Positions 16,690 through 25,216 of a stretch of DNA of 61,531 bases are shown one piece after another; the first letter of the stretch is position 1; the number at the start of each line of letters is the position of its first letter. Both the position numbers and the translations under genes were made by a program. The notes beneath the pieces are model-generated. The model was not told where the DNA came from and searched no databases. It was given only the letters and a program-made list of their open reading frames with translations. This stretch comes from Kiloniellaceae bacterium (GTDB taxonomy: Bacteria > Pseudomonadota > Alphaproteobacteria > Kiloniellales > Kiloniellaceae), in contig WHTV01000015.1 in NCBI GenBank assembly GCA_009377535.1, positions 1 through 61,531 on the forward strand, in the 5' to 3' direction.

Positions 16690-17166
16690 ATGCGGGAAAG
16701 TTTCTGGCTGGCGGCGCTGCTGGCGGTGGGATTGGCTGCGGCCCCGGTCGCGGCGGATGATCGCCATGCGGAGTATTACTATCCGGAGCCGGCGAGTTCG
16801 GAGGTCTATGAGGCGCGCGCCTTGAGCCTGCCCGAAGCCTCGCGCAAGCTGCGCATCGCCTTCGTCACCGGCATCACCACAGAGCAGAACAAGGCACCCT
16901 ATCCGCCGCAGGCGGCCATCTTCGCCAAGGGCTCGGAAGCCGAAAAGCTGATCATCGTCGCGCTGGAGGACGGCCGCATCGACACCATCTACCGGGCCCG
17001 CGCGATCTTCGCCCAGATGACCGCGGTGGCGCGGTTGCTGCCGGTGTTTTCCGAGCTGGGCGTGGAGGACTATTTCACCTTCTTCGACCTGGCAAAGATG
17101 CTGGGCTTCGCGCAGATCACCGTCTCCAATGGCCGCGAGTTCGCCCACCAGATCACCATCAACTAG
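16690..17166 (+). CDS. conserved periplasmic protein of unknown function
   Basis: A 158-residue protein with a clear signal peptide (residues 1 to about 22, cleavage near VAADD) and a soluble domain containing AFVTGITTEQNKAPYPPQ, FAKGSEAEKLIIV and FFDLAKMLGFAQITVSNG. My recollection is that similar alphaproteobacterial proteins are sometimes labelled molybdopterin-guanine dinucleotide biosynthesis protein A. Signal peptide and size contradict that label, and the true MobA is at 28231-28857. Its last 8 bases overlap the end of the convergent LysR gene. Confidence 0.7.
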   Translation: MRESFWLAALLAVGLAAAPVAADDRHAEYYYPEPASSEVYEARALSLPEASRKLRIAFVTGITTEQNKAPYPPQAAIFAKGSEAEKLIIVALEDGRIDTIYRARAIFAQMTAVARLLPVFSELGVEDYFTFFDLAKMLGFAQITVSNGREFAHQITIN

Positions 17167-18040
17167 AACTGGACGGAGCCGCTGCTTCCGCCTGCAGGGC
17201 GGCGGGCAGGGCGGCCAGCCAGTCCAGCACGGCGGCCACCCGCGGCAGCTGCCGCAGATCGGGATGCACCAGCAGCCAGAGGTCGCGGTGCAGCACCGGC
17301 TCGGCCGACATCCGCACCAGCGCTGCATCCTGCGCCGCCATGAAGTCCGGCAGAACGCCGCGCCCGAGACCCGAGCGCACGGCCTGCGCCAGGCCCTCCG
17401 CATCATTGATGCGCAGCCGGGCGAGATCATCCGGGGCGACATTGGCGGCTACCCAGCGCGCCTGCGGATAGTGCAGGAAGCGCTCCTCGTAGGTCACCCA
17501 GGGCCGGTCGGCCGCCTCGGCGCCTTTGGCGGCATAGACCGAAAACGCGAGTGATCCGATCCGGCGGCAGAGTTCGCTGCCGCCCTCCGGCCGGGCGAAG
17601 CGCAGGGCGATGTCGGTCTCGCGGCGGCTGAGGCTGAGATTGCGGGAGTCGGCGTTGGCATCGATGGCCAGTCCCGGAAAGCGCTGCAGCAGTCCTGGCA
17701 GCCGCGGCACGATCAACTGGTTCACGAGGATCGGCACTGCGGTGATGCGCACCCGGCCGGCCACCGCCGCGCCGGACTCCCCGGCGGCGGTCTCGAGTGC
17801 CAGGACGGCGGCCTCGACCTCCTCGGCGCGGGCGATGGCAGCCTCGCCGAGGGCGGTGGGGAGGAGGCGTCCGCGCTCGCGCAGGAAGAGCCGCCCCTGC
17901 AGGGCCGCCTCCAGGGCCGCCAGGCGCCGCCCCACCGTCGTCTGGTCGAGGCCGAGGTTGCGGGCCGCGGCCGAGAAGCTGGGGGCGCGGCCCAGCGCCA
18001 GAACCACCCGCAGATCCGACCACTGCAGGCCGCTGCTCAT
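17159..18040 (-). CDS. LysR-family transcriptional regulator
   Basis: A 293-residue regulator with the helix-turn-helix FSAAARNLGLDQTTVGRRLAALE (about 22-45) and an effector domain. It is divergent from the TauE/SafE exporter gene with 114 bp between the starts. A perfect inverted repeat abuts its start codon, so it probably controls both itself and the transporter. The effector is unknown. Confidence 0.88.
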   Translation of the reverse strand: MSSGLQWSDLRVVLALGRAPSFSAAARNLGLDQTTVGRRLAALEAALQGRLFLRERGRLLPTALGEAAIARAEEVEAAVLALETAAGESGAAVAGRVRITAVPILVNQLIVPRLPGLLQRFPGLAIDANADSRNLSLSRRETDIALRFARPEGGSELCRRIGSLAFSVYAAKGAEAADRPWVTYEERFLHYPQARWVAANVAPDDLARLRINDAEGLAQAVRSGLGRGVLPDFMAAQDAALVRMSAEPVLHRDLWLLVHPDLRQLPRVAAVLDWLAALPAALQAEAAAPSSSS

Positions 18041-18058
18041 TGCTGCAAATCTGCAGCA
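18041..18058. promoter_or_regulatory. perfect 18-bp palindrome next to the LysR start, candidate operator
   Basis: TGCTGCA, a 4-bp spacer AATC, then TGCAGCA, immediately upstream of the LysR ATG. Related TGCAG/CTGCA elements recur within the next 50 bp (TTTGCCTGCAGAA and TTCTTGCAGGAA). This suggests an array of regulator half-sites shared with the divergent tauE-like gene. Confidence 0.5.
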
Positions 18059-18154
18059 TTTGCCTGCAGAATTCCATATTGTTTCAGCATTCTTGCAGGA
18101 ATATCACGAAGCGACCGGTGGCGCCACTGCCCCGACAATCGGAAGGCGACGCCC

Positions 18155-18913
18155 ATGGAGGCGGCAACTTGGACTTACCTTGCCGGGGAGCGCTTCCTCT
18201 GGCTGGCGGCGGCGGCAACCCTGGCAGGCCTGGTGCGCGGCTTCTCGGGCTTCGGCGCCGCCATGATCTTCCTGCCGCTGGCCGGCATTGTGATCCGCCC
18301 GGAGGTAGCGGTGCCGCTGTTGTTCGTCGCGGACAATCTCGCGACCCTGCACATCACCCTGCCGTCCTTGCGGCGCTGCTGCTGGGCGGAGATTCTGCCG
18401 CTGGCGGCCGGGGCCACGGTGACGATCCCCTTCGGCGTCGCCCTGTTGGTCTCGATCGATCCCGAGGCCATGCGCTGGGGCATCTCGCTGCTGATCCTGC
18501 TGGCGGTGGCGGTGCTGGCCAGCGGCTGGCGCCTGCAGCGGACGCTGCCGCTGGCAGGGACGGCGGCGGTCGGCGGCTTGACGGGCCTCGCCGGCGGCGC
18601 GGCCAGCCTCTACGGCCCGCCGCTGATCCTGTTCTGGCTCGGCGGGCGCTCGGGCGCCGTCCAGGTGCGCGACAACATCTACGCCATCTTCGGCCTGCTG
18701 TCGGTGGTGGCGGGCATCGCGCAGTGGCTGAACGGTCTGCTCACCCTGCCGGTGCTGCGCGAGGCGCTGACCCTGCTGCCGGTCTACGTTCTTGGCACCC
18801 TCGCCGGATCGCGGCTGTTCCGCGGCGCCAGCGACGGGCTCTATCGCCTGCTCGCGCTCGGCCTCTGCGCGCTGGCGGCGCTCGCCGCGCTGCCGCTGTG
18901 GGAGAGGCTGTAG
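18155..18913 (+). CDS. TauE/SafE-family membrane exporter
   Basis: A 252-residue polytopic membrane protein with about eight helices in two halves. The first half has LVRGFSGFGAAMIFLPL and the second GGLTGLAGGAASLYGPPLIL, the repeat signature of the TauE/SafE (DUF81) family linked to export of sulfite, sulfoacetate and other anions. The divergent LysR gene and shared operator-like palindromes suggest substrate-responsive expression. The substrate is unknown. Confidence 0.85.
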   Translation: MEAATWTYLAGERFLWLAAAATLAGLVRGFSGFGAAMIFLPLAGIVIRPEVAVPLLFVADNLATLHITLPSLRRCCWAEILPLAAGATVTIPFGVALLVSIDPEAMRWGISLLILLAVAVLASGWRLQRTLPLAGTAAVGGLTGLAGGAASLYGPPLILFWLGGRSGAVQVRDNIYAIFGLLSVVAGIAQWLNGLLTLPVLREALTLLPVYVLGTLAGSRLFRGASDGLYRLLALGLCALAALAALPLWERL

Positions 18914-19052
18914 GCGCCCTCGGCTCCCGCTCAGCCGCGAGGCCGGCGCGACGGTGCGTGTGCCGCAGGACCAGGGCGTGGAAGATAAGGGGCGCACGCG
19001 TCCGAGGTGCTGGACGTCGCGCAGTCTCTCGCAACGCCTCTACACACACCGC

Positions 19053-19230
19053 TGTCGTCCCGGGACTTGTTCCCGGGACCTATTGGCGTTGGCGCTTGGC
19101 GATGAACGCGCGGTCCAACGCGAGAAGACGACGAAGGTGCGGCCGCACAGCTGGAAGATCCGGCTGATCGAGCGCGCGAGCCCTTGAACGGCTGGGGCAT
19201 TGGGTCCCGGGAACAAGTCCCGGGACGACA
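19053..19230. repeat. 28-bp perfect inverted repeat pair with palindromic arms
   Basis: Arms at 19053-19080 and 19203-19230 are exact reverse complements over 28 bp and 122 bp apart. Each arm is itself nearly palindromic (GTCCCGGGA-CTTGT-TCCCGGGAC). The structure lies in the 400-bp gap 18914-19315 between tauE-like and moaA genes, where I see no gene. It may form a very large cruciform or double hairpin, and may be a remnant of a mobile intergenic repeat. Confidence 0.75.
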
Positions 19231-19315
19231 GTCTTGCTGTGGCAGGGGCGAGCCTCTCCTGCCCGAGATGTACGAATGTCGTCGCCCGCCAGGGAAGAGG
19301 GCGACGGCGGCGGCG

Positions 19316-20314
19316 TCAGCCGCCGGTGACGCTCATGTGGCGGGATACCGCCGGCTGCTTGCGGCGGCGGTCGATGATGAAATCGTGGCCTTTGGGCTTG
19401 CGGCCGATGGCCTCGAGGATGGCATCGTCGAGCAGGTCGTCGCTCTCGCTGAGGCGCAGCGGCGTGCGCAGGTCGGCGGCGTCCTCCTGGCCCAGGCACA
19501 TGTAGAGTGTGCCGGTGCAAGTCAGCCGCACGCGGTTGCAGCTTTCACAGAAGTTGTGAGTCATCGGCGTGATGAAGCCGAGGCGCCCGCCGGTCTCCTT
19601 GACCCTGACATAGCGCGCCGGGCCACCGGTGCGGTAGTCGATCTCCTCCAGCGTCCACTTCTCGGCCAGCTGCGCGCGCAGCATGGAGAGTGGCCAGTAC
19701 TGCTCGACGCGATCCTCGCCGATCTCGCCCATGGGCATGACCTCGATGAAGGTGAGGTCGTAGCCCTCGTCGCCGCACCAGGCGACCAGGCGGTCCACTT
19801 CGTCGTCGTTGACGCCCTTCAGGGCCACGGCGTTGATCTTCACCTGCAGACCGGCGTCCTTGGCGGCGGCAAGGCCTTCCATCACCTTGTCCAGCTTGCC
19901 CCAGCGGGTGATCGCCGCGAACTTGTCCGCATCGAGGGTGTCGAGCGAGACGTTCACCCGGCGCACGCCGAGGTCGGCGAACTCATGGGCGAAGCGCGGC
20001 AGCTGGCTGCCGTTGGTGGTGAGGGTGAGTTCTTCGAGGGCGCCGCTGTCGAGATGGCGCGAGAGCGAGCGGAACAGCTTCATGATGTCGCGGCGCACCA
20101 GCGGCTCGCCGCCGGTCATGCGCAGCTTCTTCACGCCCCGGCGCACGAAGGCGCTGCACACACGATCCAACTCCTCCAAGGACAGGATGTCCGCCTTGGG
20201 CAGAAAGGTCATGTTCTCCGCCATGCAGTAAACGCAGCGGAAGTCGCAACGGTCCGTGACCGAAACGCGCAAATAGGTGATCGCCCTGCCGAAGGGATCG
20301 ATCATCTCAGCCAT
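19316..20314 (-). CDS. moaA: GTP 3',8-cyclase MoaA (molybdenum cofactor biosynthesis)
   Basis: A 332-residue radical-SAM enzyme converting GTP to the first intermediate of molybdopterin. The N-terminal cluster motif is C23-x3-C27-x2-C30 (CDFRCVYC). The C-terminal cluster motif begins [14 protein letters not shown]. The protein ends in the Gly-Gly tail needed for activity in this family. It stands alone here but fits the molybdenum genes downstream (fdhD, mobA). A second ATG three codons in (MIDPFGR) could be the true start. Confidence 0.95.
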   Translation of the reverse strand: MAEMIDPFGRAITYLRVSVTDRCDFRCVYCMAENMTFLPKADILSLEELDRVCSAFVRRGVKKLRMTGGEPLVRRDIMKLFRSLSRHLDSGALEELTLTTNGSQLPRFAHEFADLGVRRVNVSLDTLDADKFAAITRWGKLDKVMEGLAAAKDAGLQVKINAVALKGVNDDEVDRLVAWCGDEGYDLTFIEVMPMGEIGEDRVEQYWPLSMLRAQLAEKWTLEEIDYRTGGPARYVRVKETGGRLGFITPMTHNFCESCNRVRLTCTGTLYMCLGQEDAADLRTPLRLSESDDLLDDAILEAIGRKPKGHDFIIDRRRKQPAVSRHMSVTGG

Positions 20315-20536
20315 CAGGTGTCTCCCAACCCTTGTTTCCGCCCCGGCCTCTCGCGATCGGGACCCGCCGCCAGCCTTGCGGCTCTTCTCAATATAGTAGC
20401 AGCCGGGGCCCGTTTCGCCCCTAACTTTCTTGGGGGCTATCTCCAGGATTTCCCAGGCTTTTAAGGGCCTGGGCCGGTCGACCGCCGACGTTTTCTCCTG
20501 TTGCCGGCGGGGGCGGGCCGCACTAGCTTTTCCGCC

Positions 20537-20854
20537 ATGGTCGATTCATCGCGAACGGTTCATTTCCTAGACCGGCCGGCTGCCAGGATCTGCGCCTTGG
20601 CCGTGGCGCTGCTGATGGCGGCCGCGCTGGCCTTCATGCATCGCGACGACCTCTTCCCGCCGGAGACGGTCGGGGGCCGGGCCGCCGACGACCCGGTCGT
20701 TCGCTGCCTTGCCGAGCGGGCGGTGGACATCGACAAGCTGCAGGCGGACGGCACCATCACCGTCCAGCAGGCCGAGCTGTTCAAGAGCCGGGCCGAGGCG
20801 CTTTGCCAGGCCCAGGTGGGCGGCGGCAACAACGCGGTGCCGCCGCCGCAGTAG
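20537..20854 (+). CDS. small single-pass membrane protein, unknown function
   Basis: A 105-residue protein: a short cytoplasmic stretch, one transmembrane helix ([17 protein letters not shown], about residues 19-35) and a periplasmic region with two cysteines ([19 protein letters not shown]... and ALCQAQV). The start MVDSSRTV was chosen over an upstream in-frame ATG because the extension lacks family-like sequence. The region around the cysteines looks like a short helical hairpin. I do not recognise the family. Confidence 0.65.
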   Translation: MVDSSRTVHFLDRPAARICALAVALLMAAALAFMHRDDLFPPETVGGRAADDPVVRCLAERAVDIDKLQADGTITVQQAELFKSRAEALCQAQVGGGNNAVPPPQ

Positions 20855-20868
20855 CCGGGCAGGAAATT

Positions 20869-21456
20869 TCAGAAAACGCCGGTCAGGATCGCCAGGCCGG
20901 AGAGGCTGAGCAAGGCGCCGCCGATGCGCGCGACCCTGCGGGCAGTCTCCTGCGCGACCTCGTTGAGGCCGAAGCCGAGGGCCAGGCCCAGGCCGTGCAG
21001 CGCCGCAGTCGCCGCCAGGAAGCCGAAACCGTAGCCGAGGCCCGAGGCCATCGCGGGCATCTCGGCCCCGTGGGCGAGACCGTGGAACACGGCAAAGCCG
21101 CCGGCCAGCGCCATGGCGCCCGCCAACGGCAGGGAAAGGCCGAGCGTCAGGGCGGCGCCGATCGCCACCACGGACAGCGCAATGCCGACCTCGATGAAGG
21201 GCAGGCCGAAGCCGGCGAAGCCGAGCGCCCCGCCGACCGCCATCATGCCGAGGAAGGACGCGGGCACCAGCCAGAGCGCGCGGCCGCCGAGGAAGAAGGC
21301 GAGGGCGCCGATGCCGACCATGGCGAGGACGTGGTCCAAACCGCCGAGGGGATGCAGCAGGCCCTGCGTCAGGCCGGACGCGCCGCCGGCGCCGGTGTGG
21401 GCCTGAGCCGCCGTGGCGACGCAGAGGGTGGCAATGAAAACGGAGAGAAAGCGCAT
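20869..21456 (-). CDS. hupE: HupE/UreJ-family nickel/cobalt transporter
   Basis: A 195-residue membrane protein. It has a signal-peptide-like start ending at AQAHTG, the HupE motif HPLGGLDHVLAM and a second histidine-rich element VFHGLAHGAEMP, with about six helices. The gene lies directly behind a cobalamin riboswitch. HupE genes under such riboswitches are predicted to import cobalt for B12 synthesis. GAAGGAG lies just ahead of the ATG. Confidence 0.88.
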   Translation of the reverse strand: MRFLSVFIATLCVATAAQAHTGAGGASGLTQGLLHPLGGLDHVLAMVGIGALAFFLGGRALWLVPASFLGMMAVGGALGFAGFGLPFIEVGIALSVVAIGAALTLGLSLPLAGAMALAGGFAVFHGLAHGAEMPAMASGLGYGFGFLAATAALHGLGLALGFGLNEVAQETARRVARIGGALLSLSGLAILTGVF

Positions 21457-21498
21457 GATAACTCCTTCGGGGCCCGCCGCCCCATTCGTGGTGGTCGC

Positions 21499-21660
21499 GA
21501 TGACGGCCGGTCTCCTGGCTCGGGGCTTGATCCGCCTTCGCCTTCCCGGCCGGCGGCCAGTGGCATCGTGAGGGCGGGGAGCATCCCTTACAGTCGCGGG
21601 GGCGGCGTCGGCATCTCACCGACTTCCCGTTTCACCTGTTCGAAAGGCACCGTCGGCGCC
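21499..21660 (-). promoter_or_regulatory. cobalamin (B12) riboswitch
   Basis: The minus strand shows the conserved B12-element blocks in order: GGTGCC, GGTGAAACGGGAAGTCGGTG, GATGCCGACGC, CGCGACTGTAAG, GATGCCACTGG, CCGGGAAGGC and the B12 box GAGCCAGGAGACCGGCC. It ends about 45 bp before the hupE start. It would turn hupE off when adenosylcobalamin is plentiful, so the transporter likely serves cobalt uptake. Confidence 0.93.
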
Positions 21661-21740
21661 AGGGTGCCTGCAAGCGCGCCGGAAGGCAACCGGACTCGCG
21701 GTCGATCGGCGGCAGGCGAACGAAGAAAGCGGCAGGAGGC

Positions 21741-22601
21741 TCAGCGGCGCAGGCGCCTGACGGCGGTGAAGCCCTTGCCGGCGGTCTCGGCCAGCACGCG
21801 CGCCTCCAGCGCGCTCAGCTCCTCGACGGCGACGCTCATGGTGAAGCCGTTGGCATGCACCACGCGCGCGCCGTCCAGCATGATGGCGACGTGGCCGGGC
21901 GAGTAGACCAGGTCGCCGCGCTCCAGCGCGACCTCGCCGGGCAGGCCATTGAGGACGTCTCCGACGCTGGTCGCCTGCTGGTAGGTGTCGCGCAGCACGG
22001 CAACGCCGGCGCAGGCGAGCGAGAGCTGAACCAGGGTGGAGCAGTCGAGGCCGAGGCTGCTGCGCCCACCCCAGTAATAGGGCGTGCCGAGAAACTCCAG
22101 CGCCGTGGCGACGAAGTCGTCGGAGGTCTCGCCGATCGGCTGCAGGTGCCTGCTGTAGAGCCAGCCGCCGCCGGCCAGCTCGCTGTAGTTGCCCTGTTCG
22201 GCGATGACCGTAAGGGGGCTGGCGATGCTGAGGCAGTCGAGCGGCGGCGCCTTCAGGTCAGGCTCCGGAAAGAGGAAGCTGCGCAGGGCGCGCAGCCGAT
22301 GGGTCGGCGCCTGCGGCGGCGCGCCGAGTGCCGCACTCTCCACGTAGCCCACGTAGCGGTCGGTCTCGCTCTGCACCCAGGCCCAGCCGGCGGCCTCGTC
22401 GAAGATGCGCACCGCCTCGCCGTAGAGCAGCTGGCTGTCGAGCCGGGCGCCGCTGTCCGGTGCGCGGCGCAGGTCGGCGATGCCGCGCGTCACGCCGGCC
22501 AAGCGGCCCTCGACGTAGCGCGGCGCCGCCACCTGGTCCTTCAGGCGGACGTCGGCGAGGTCGTCGCGGTAGGCGTTCAGGAAGGGATCGAGCTTGGTCA
22601 T
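21741..22601 (-). CDS. NlpC/P60 peptidase with SH3-like domains
   Basis: A 286-residue cell-wall-type hydrolase. Two SH3b-like regions (about residues 40-160) precede an NlpC/P60 domain with catalytic Cys in LGLDCSTLVQ and His in SPGHVAIML, and a later His in VHANGF. These enzymes cleave gamma-D-Glu-diaminopimelate bonds in peptidoglycan stem peptides. The start was placed at MTKLDPFLN, and no signal peptide is seen. Murein-peptide recycling is therefore as likely as wall remodelling. Confidence 0.85.
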   Translation of the reverse strand: MTKLDPFLNAYRDDLADVRLKDQVAAPRYVEGRLAGVTRGIADLRRAPDSGARLDSQLLYGEAVRIFDEAAGWAWVQSETDRYVGYVESAALGAPPQAPTHRLRALRSFLFPEPDLKAPPLDCLSIASPLTVIAEQGNYSELAGGGWLYSRHLQPIGETSDDFVATALEFLGTPYYWGGRSSLGLDCSTLVQLSLACAGVAVLRDTYQQATSVGDVLNGLPGEVALERGDLVYSPGHVAIMLDGARVVHANGFTMSVAVEELSALEARVLAETAGKGFTAVRRLRR

Positions 22602-22666
22602 GGGAGGCGGTGGTTCAGGTGCGGGCGTGGAGGGCGCACGCACGAGTGGCGCCACCTACTCCAATC

Positions 22667-22768
22667 GTCACCCTCGGGCTTGACCCGAGGGCCCATAGTG
22701 CCGCTTGGCGCCTAGCCCGGCCATGGATCCCGGCTCGCGCTTGCTCACGCTCGCTTGGCCGGGATGAC
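22667..22768. repeat. interspersed palindromic repeat, family B, copy 3
   Basis: Starts GTCACCCTCGGGCTTGACCC and ends TTGGCCGGGATGAC. It contains GGATCCCGGCTCGCGC and CTCACGCTCGCTTGG, nearly identical to the copy at 25105-25170. It lies in the gap between the NlpC gene and the polyferredoxin gene. Confidence 0.65.
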
Positions 22769-22801
22769 AGCCAGAGTGGATGATAGAGATGTGCGACAGC
22801 G

Positions 22802-24874
22802 TCACCCCTCATGCGACCCCGGCTTGCCGTTGGCCTTGGTGCGGGCGAGCGCCAGCTCGCGTTCGCGCAGGTCGTCGTCGGTGGTGCGTATCCTCGGCCG
22901 CGCGCCGCCCTGGAAGGGATTGTCGCCGCTGGCGAACTGGTCGCTGATGCGGCAGTCCTCGCACATCCTGATGCGGTCGATCTGACCGCTCTCGCGGAAC
23001 ATGGAGTGCTTGCCGGCGAGCTGGTCGGCGATGCGCTCGATGGACTTGCGCACGCCGAAGGGCTTGCCGCAGCGGATGCACTCGAAGGGCTCGTCCTCGT
23101 TCAGCGTCACCGCGCTCATCGCCTCGTTGGTGAAGTTGAGACGCGGCTCCAGGGTGATGACCTGCTCCGGGCAGGTGATCCGGCAGAGGCCGCACTGCAC
23201 GCAGGCATCCTCCCGGAAGCCGAGCCAGGGCCGCGTCTCGTCGTCGAGCAAAGCCGAGACCGGGCAGGCGGAGACGCAGGCGAGGCAGAGCGTGCAGCCC
23301 TCGGCATCGACCTTCACCCGGCCGAAGGGCGCGCCCGGTGCCAGCGCCAGCACATCGACCGCTTCCGGCGCCTTCTCGTGCAGGTGACGCAGCGCCAGGA
23401 AGGCGCGGCTGCGCTTGCCGCCGACCGGCAGGAAGCTGCCGGCGGTCATCGCAACGGCGGGTGCAGCGAGGCCGTAGAGTAGGGCCTCCACGGCGTCGGG
23501 GTCGGCCTCGTCGATCACGTGGATGCGCCCGCCGCCGTAGCCGAGGCCGCTCAGCACCGTCTCGGCGAGGCCGATCTGGCCGGCAAGCCCGCTCATCTCT
23601 TCCCGCTTCTTCGGGTCTGCGAGGAAGACCACCTGGCCGGCGCCGTAGGCGAAGGCGGCGGACAGGAAGTCGATGCCGACCTGCGTCACCTCGTTCAGCG
23701 GGAAGGGCAGCACGTGCGCCGGCAGGCCGCGCCCGAAGCGCGCCATCATGGCGACCATCTCGCTGCCGTGGCGGCCATCGTGCAGCAGCAAGGTGGCGCG
23801 CGTGCCGCCGGCCTCGCGGTAGGCTATGAGCAGCTCGCGCAGGCGCAGGAACAGGCTGTCGCCGGCGGGCAGCTGATAGGTCGCCGCGCCTGTCGGGCAG
23901 ACCGAGGCGCAGGAGCCGCAGCCGGCGCAGACCTGCGGGTCGATCGCCACCACGTCGCCGGCCGACGTGATCGCCGAGGTCGGGCAGACGTCAAGGCAGC
24001 GCGTGCAGCCGGTCTTGCGGCTGCGCGAATGGGTGCAGAGTTCGGGGGCGTACTTCACGTAGCGCGGCTTGTCGAACTCGCCCACCAGGTCGACGATGTC
24101 GAAGAGCGCGCGCTGCACCGCCGCCGGATCGCCGGGGTCGGGGCGCAGGTAGCCGTCGCGCTTCTCCGCGGCCGGGAACAGCGGCTGTCCGCCGGACAGG
24201 TCGAGGATCAGGTCGCACTCGGAAAAGGCGTTGTTGCGCGCGGCATCGAAGCCGAGCACGGCGCGGCCCGAGGGCGTTGCCGGTGCGTAGTCGTTCACCG
24301 TGATGCCGAAGCCGCCGAGGTGGCCCTTGGCCTGCACGATGGTGCCCTTGAAGATCGGCACGTCCATCACTTGCGGCGGCAGGACATCGCTCGGCGCCGA
24401 GAGCAGCACCGTCACGTCGAGACGCCCGGCCAGCTGCTTGGCCGCCTCGATGGCCTGCTCGTCACGGCCGTAAACCAGGCAGACGCCCTGGGAGCTGAGC
24501 GAGACCATGGGCGCCGGCGCGGCCTCCACCATGGCGGCGGCCAGCAGGGCGGCGATCTTCGGCGTTGCCGCCTTGGCCTCGTCGGACCAGCCGGCGGCCT
24601 CGCGGATGTTCACGAAGTCGAGTTCGACGTCGGGGTTGTCCTCCGCGGCGATTTCGCGGAACAGCGGTGCCTCCTGGGTGCAGGCCACCACCACCGGCTC
24701 ACCCCCGAGGATGGCACGCTGGAAGTTGCCGAGCTGCGACCGGCAGAGCTGGGTGTTCAGCTCGGCCTTGCCTTCCGCGCCGACGGCCCGGCAGGCGCGG
24801 GTGAGGGCGGATTCCTCCAAGGGCATGGTGGAATCGCAGTCGCAGACCAGGACGCGCTTGCCGCGCATCTCCAT
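22802..24874 (-). CDS. large 4Fe-4S polyferredoxin-like protein
   Basis: A 690-residue cytoplasmic protein. After an N-terminal region of about 270 residues come ferredoxin cluster motifs: a C-x2-C-x3-CP set at GCTRCLDVCPTS, then CAGCGSCASVCPTG, and later CTLCLACVSACPVS and CVQCGLCRITCPEQ. A C-terminal CIRCGKPF ... MCEDC pair looks like a zinc-ribbon or rubredoxin-like site. By motif count it could hold at least four [4Fe-4S] clusters. Divergent proximity to fdhD and mobA suggests electron transfer connected with a formate dehydrogenase or other molybdoenzyme, but no catalytic subunit is in the window. Confidence 0.82.
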   Translation of the reverse strand: MEMRGKRVLVCDCDSTMPLEESALTRACRAVGAEGKAELNTQLCRSQLGNFQRAILGGEPVVVACTQEAPLFREIAAEDNPDVELDFVNIREAAGWSDEAKAATPKIAALLAAAMVEAAPAPMVSLSSQGVCLVYGRDEQAIEAAKQLAGRLDVTVLLSAPSDVLPPQVMDVPIFKGTIVQAKGHLGGFGITVNDYAPATPSGRAVLGFDAARNNAFSECDLILDLSGGQPLFPAAEKRDGYLRPDPGDPAAVQRALFDIVDLVGEFDKPRYVKYAPELCTHSRSRKTGCTRCLDVCPTSAITSAGDVVAIDPQVCAGCGSCASVCPTGAATYQLPAGDSLFLRLRELLIAYREAGGTRATLLLHDGRHGSEMVAMMARFGRGLPAHVLPFPLNEVTQVGIDFLSAAFAYGAGQVVFLADPKKREEMSGLAGQIGLAETVLSGLGYGGGRIHVIDEADPDAVEALLYGLAAPAVAMTAGSFLPVGGKRSRAFLALRHLHEKAPEAVDVLALAPGAPFGRVKVDAEGCTLCLACVSACPVSALLDDETRPWLGFREDACVQCGLCRITCPEQVITLEPRLNFTNEAMSAVTLNEDEPFECIRCGKPFGVRKSIERIADQLAGKHSMFRESGQIDRIRMCEDCRISDQFASGDNPFQGGARPRIRTTDDDLRERELALARTKANGKPGSHEG

Positions 24875-24969
24875 GGGAATACTCTCCGTTACCTTTAGGG
24901 GCGCAGGGTTTAGGGGGAGGCCCGGCCCGACCGGCTCTCCCGCTCCCTCAGCGCTCGTTCTCCTTCAGC

Positions 24970-24988
24970 TCATACCCAAGTGGTATGA
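24970..24988. promoter_or_regulatory. perfect inverted repeat upstream of the polyferredoxin gene
   Basis: TCATACC-CAAGT-GGTATGA, a 7-bp perfect dyad 96 bp upstream of the polyferredoxin start. The dyad resembles operators of GntR- or TetR-like regulators. No regulator gene is adjacent. The rest of the 342-bp gap 24875-25216 holds only a family B repeat. Confidence 0.4.
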
Positions 24989-25104
24989 CCATTCGCCGGC
25001 ATACTAGCGGGCCGGGCCGGGCAAAGACGACCCCAATTTTCCTGCGGGATATCTGACACGCTCCACGGATGGGCGAGGCGCAAAGCGCCGCCGCACCCCA
25101 AGTC

Positions 25105-25170
25105 GTCATCCTCGCGCTTGACGCATGGATCCCGGCTGGCGCTCGCTTACGCTCGCTTGGCCGGGATGAC
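25105..25170. repeat. interspersed palindromic repeat, family B, short copy 4
   Basis: Starts GTCATCCTCGCGCTTGACGC and ends TTGGCCGGGATGAC, sharing GCATGGATCCCGGCT and TTACGCTCGCTTGG with 22667-22768. It lacks the left inner half of the longer copies. It lies between the polyferredoxin gene and the binding-protein gene. Confidence 0.65.
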
Positions 25171-25216
25171 AGCCTGAGAAGAGGGCCGACATAGGAGGGG
25201 CCGGCGGCACCAATGC

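Noticed and set aside
16690-17166. Calling the 158-residue periplasmic protein MobA
   Set aside because: It has a signal peptide and no nucleotide-binding GG loop. The true mobA is at 28231-28857.
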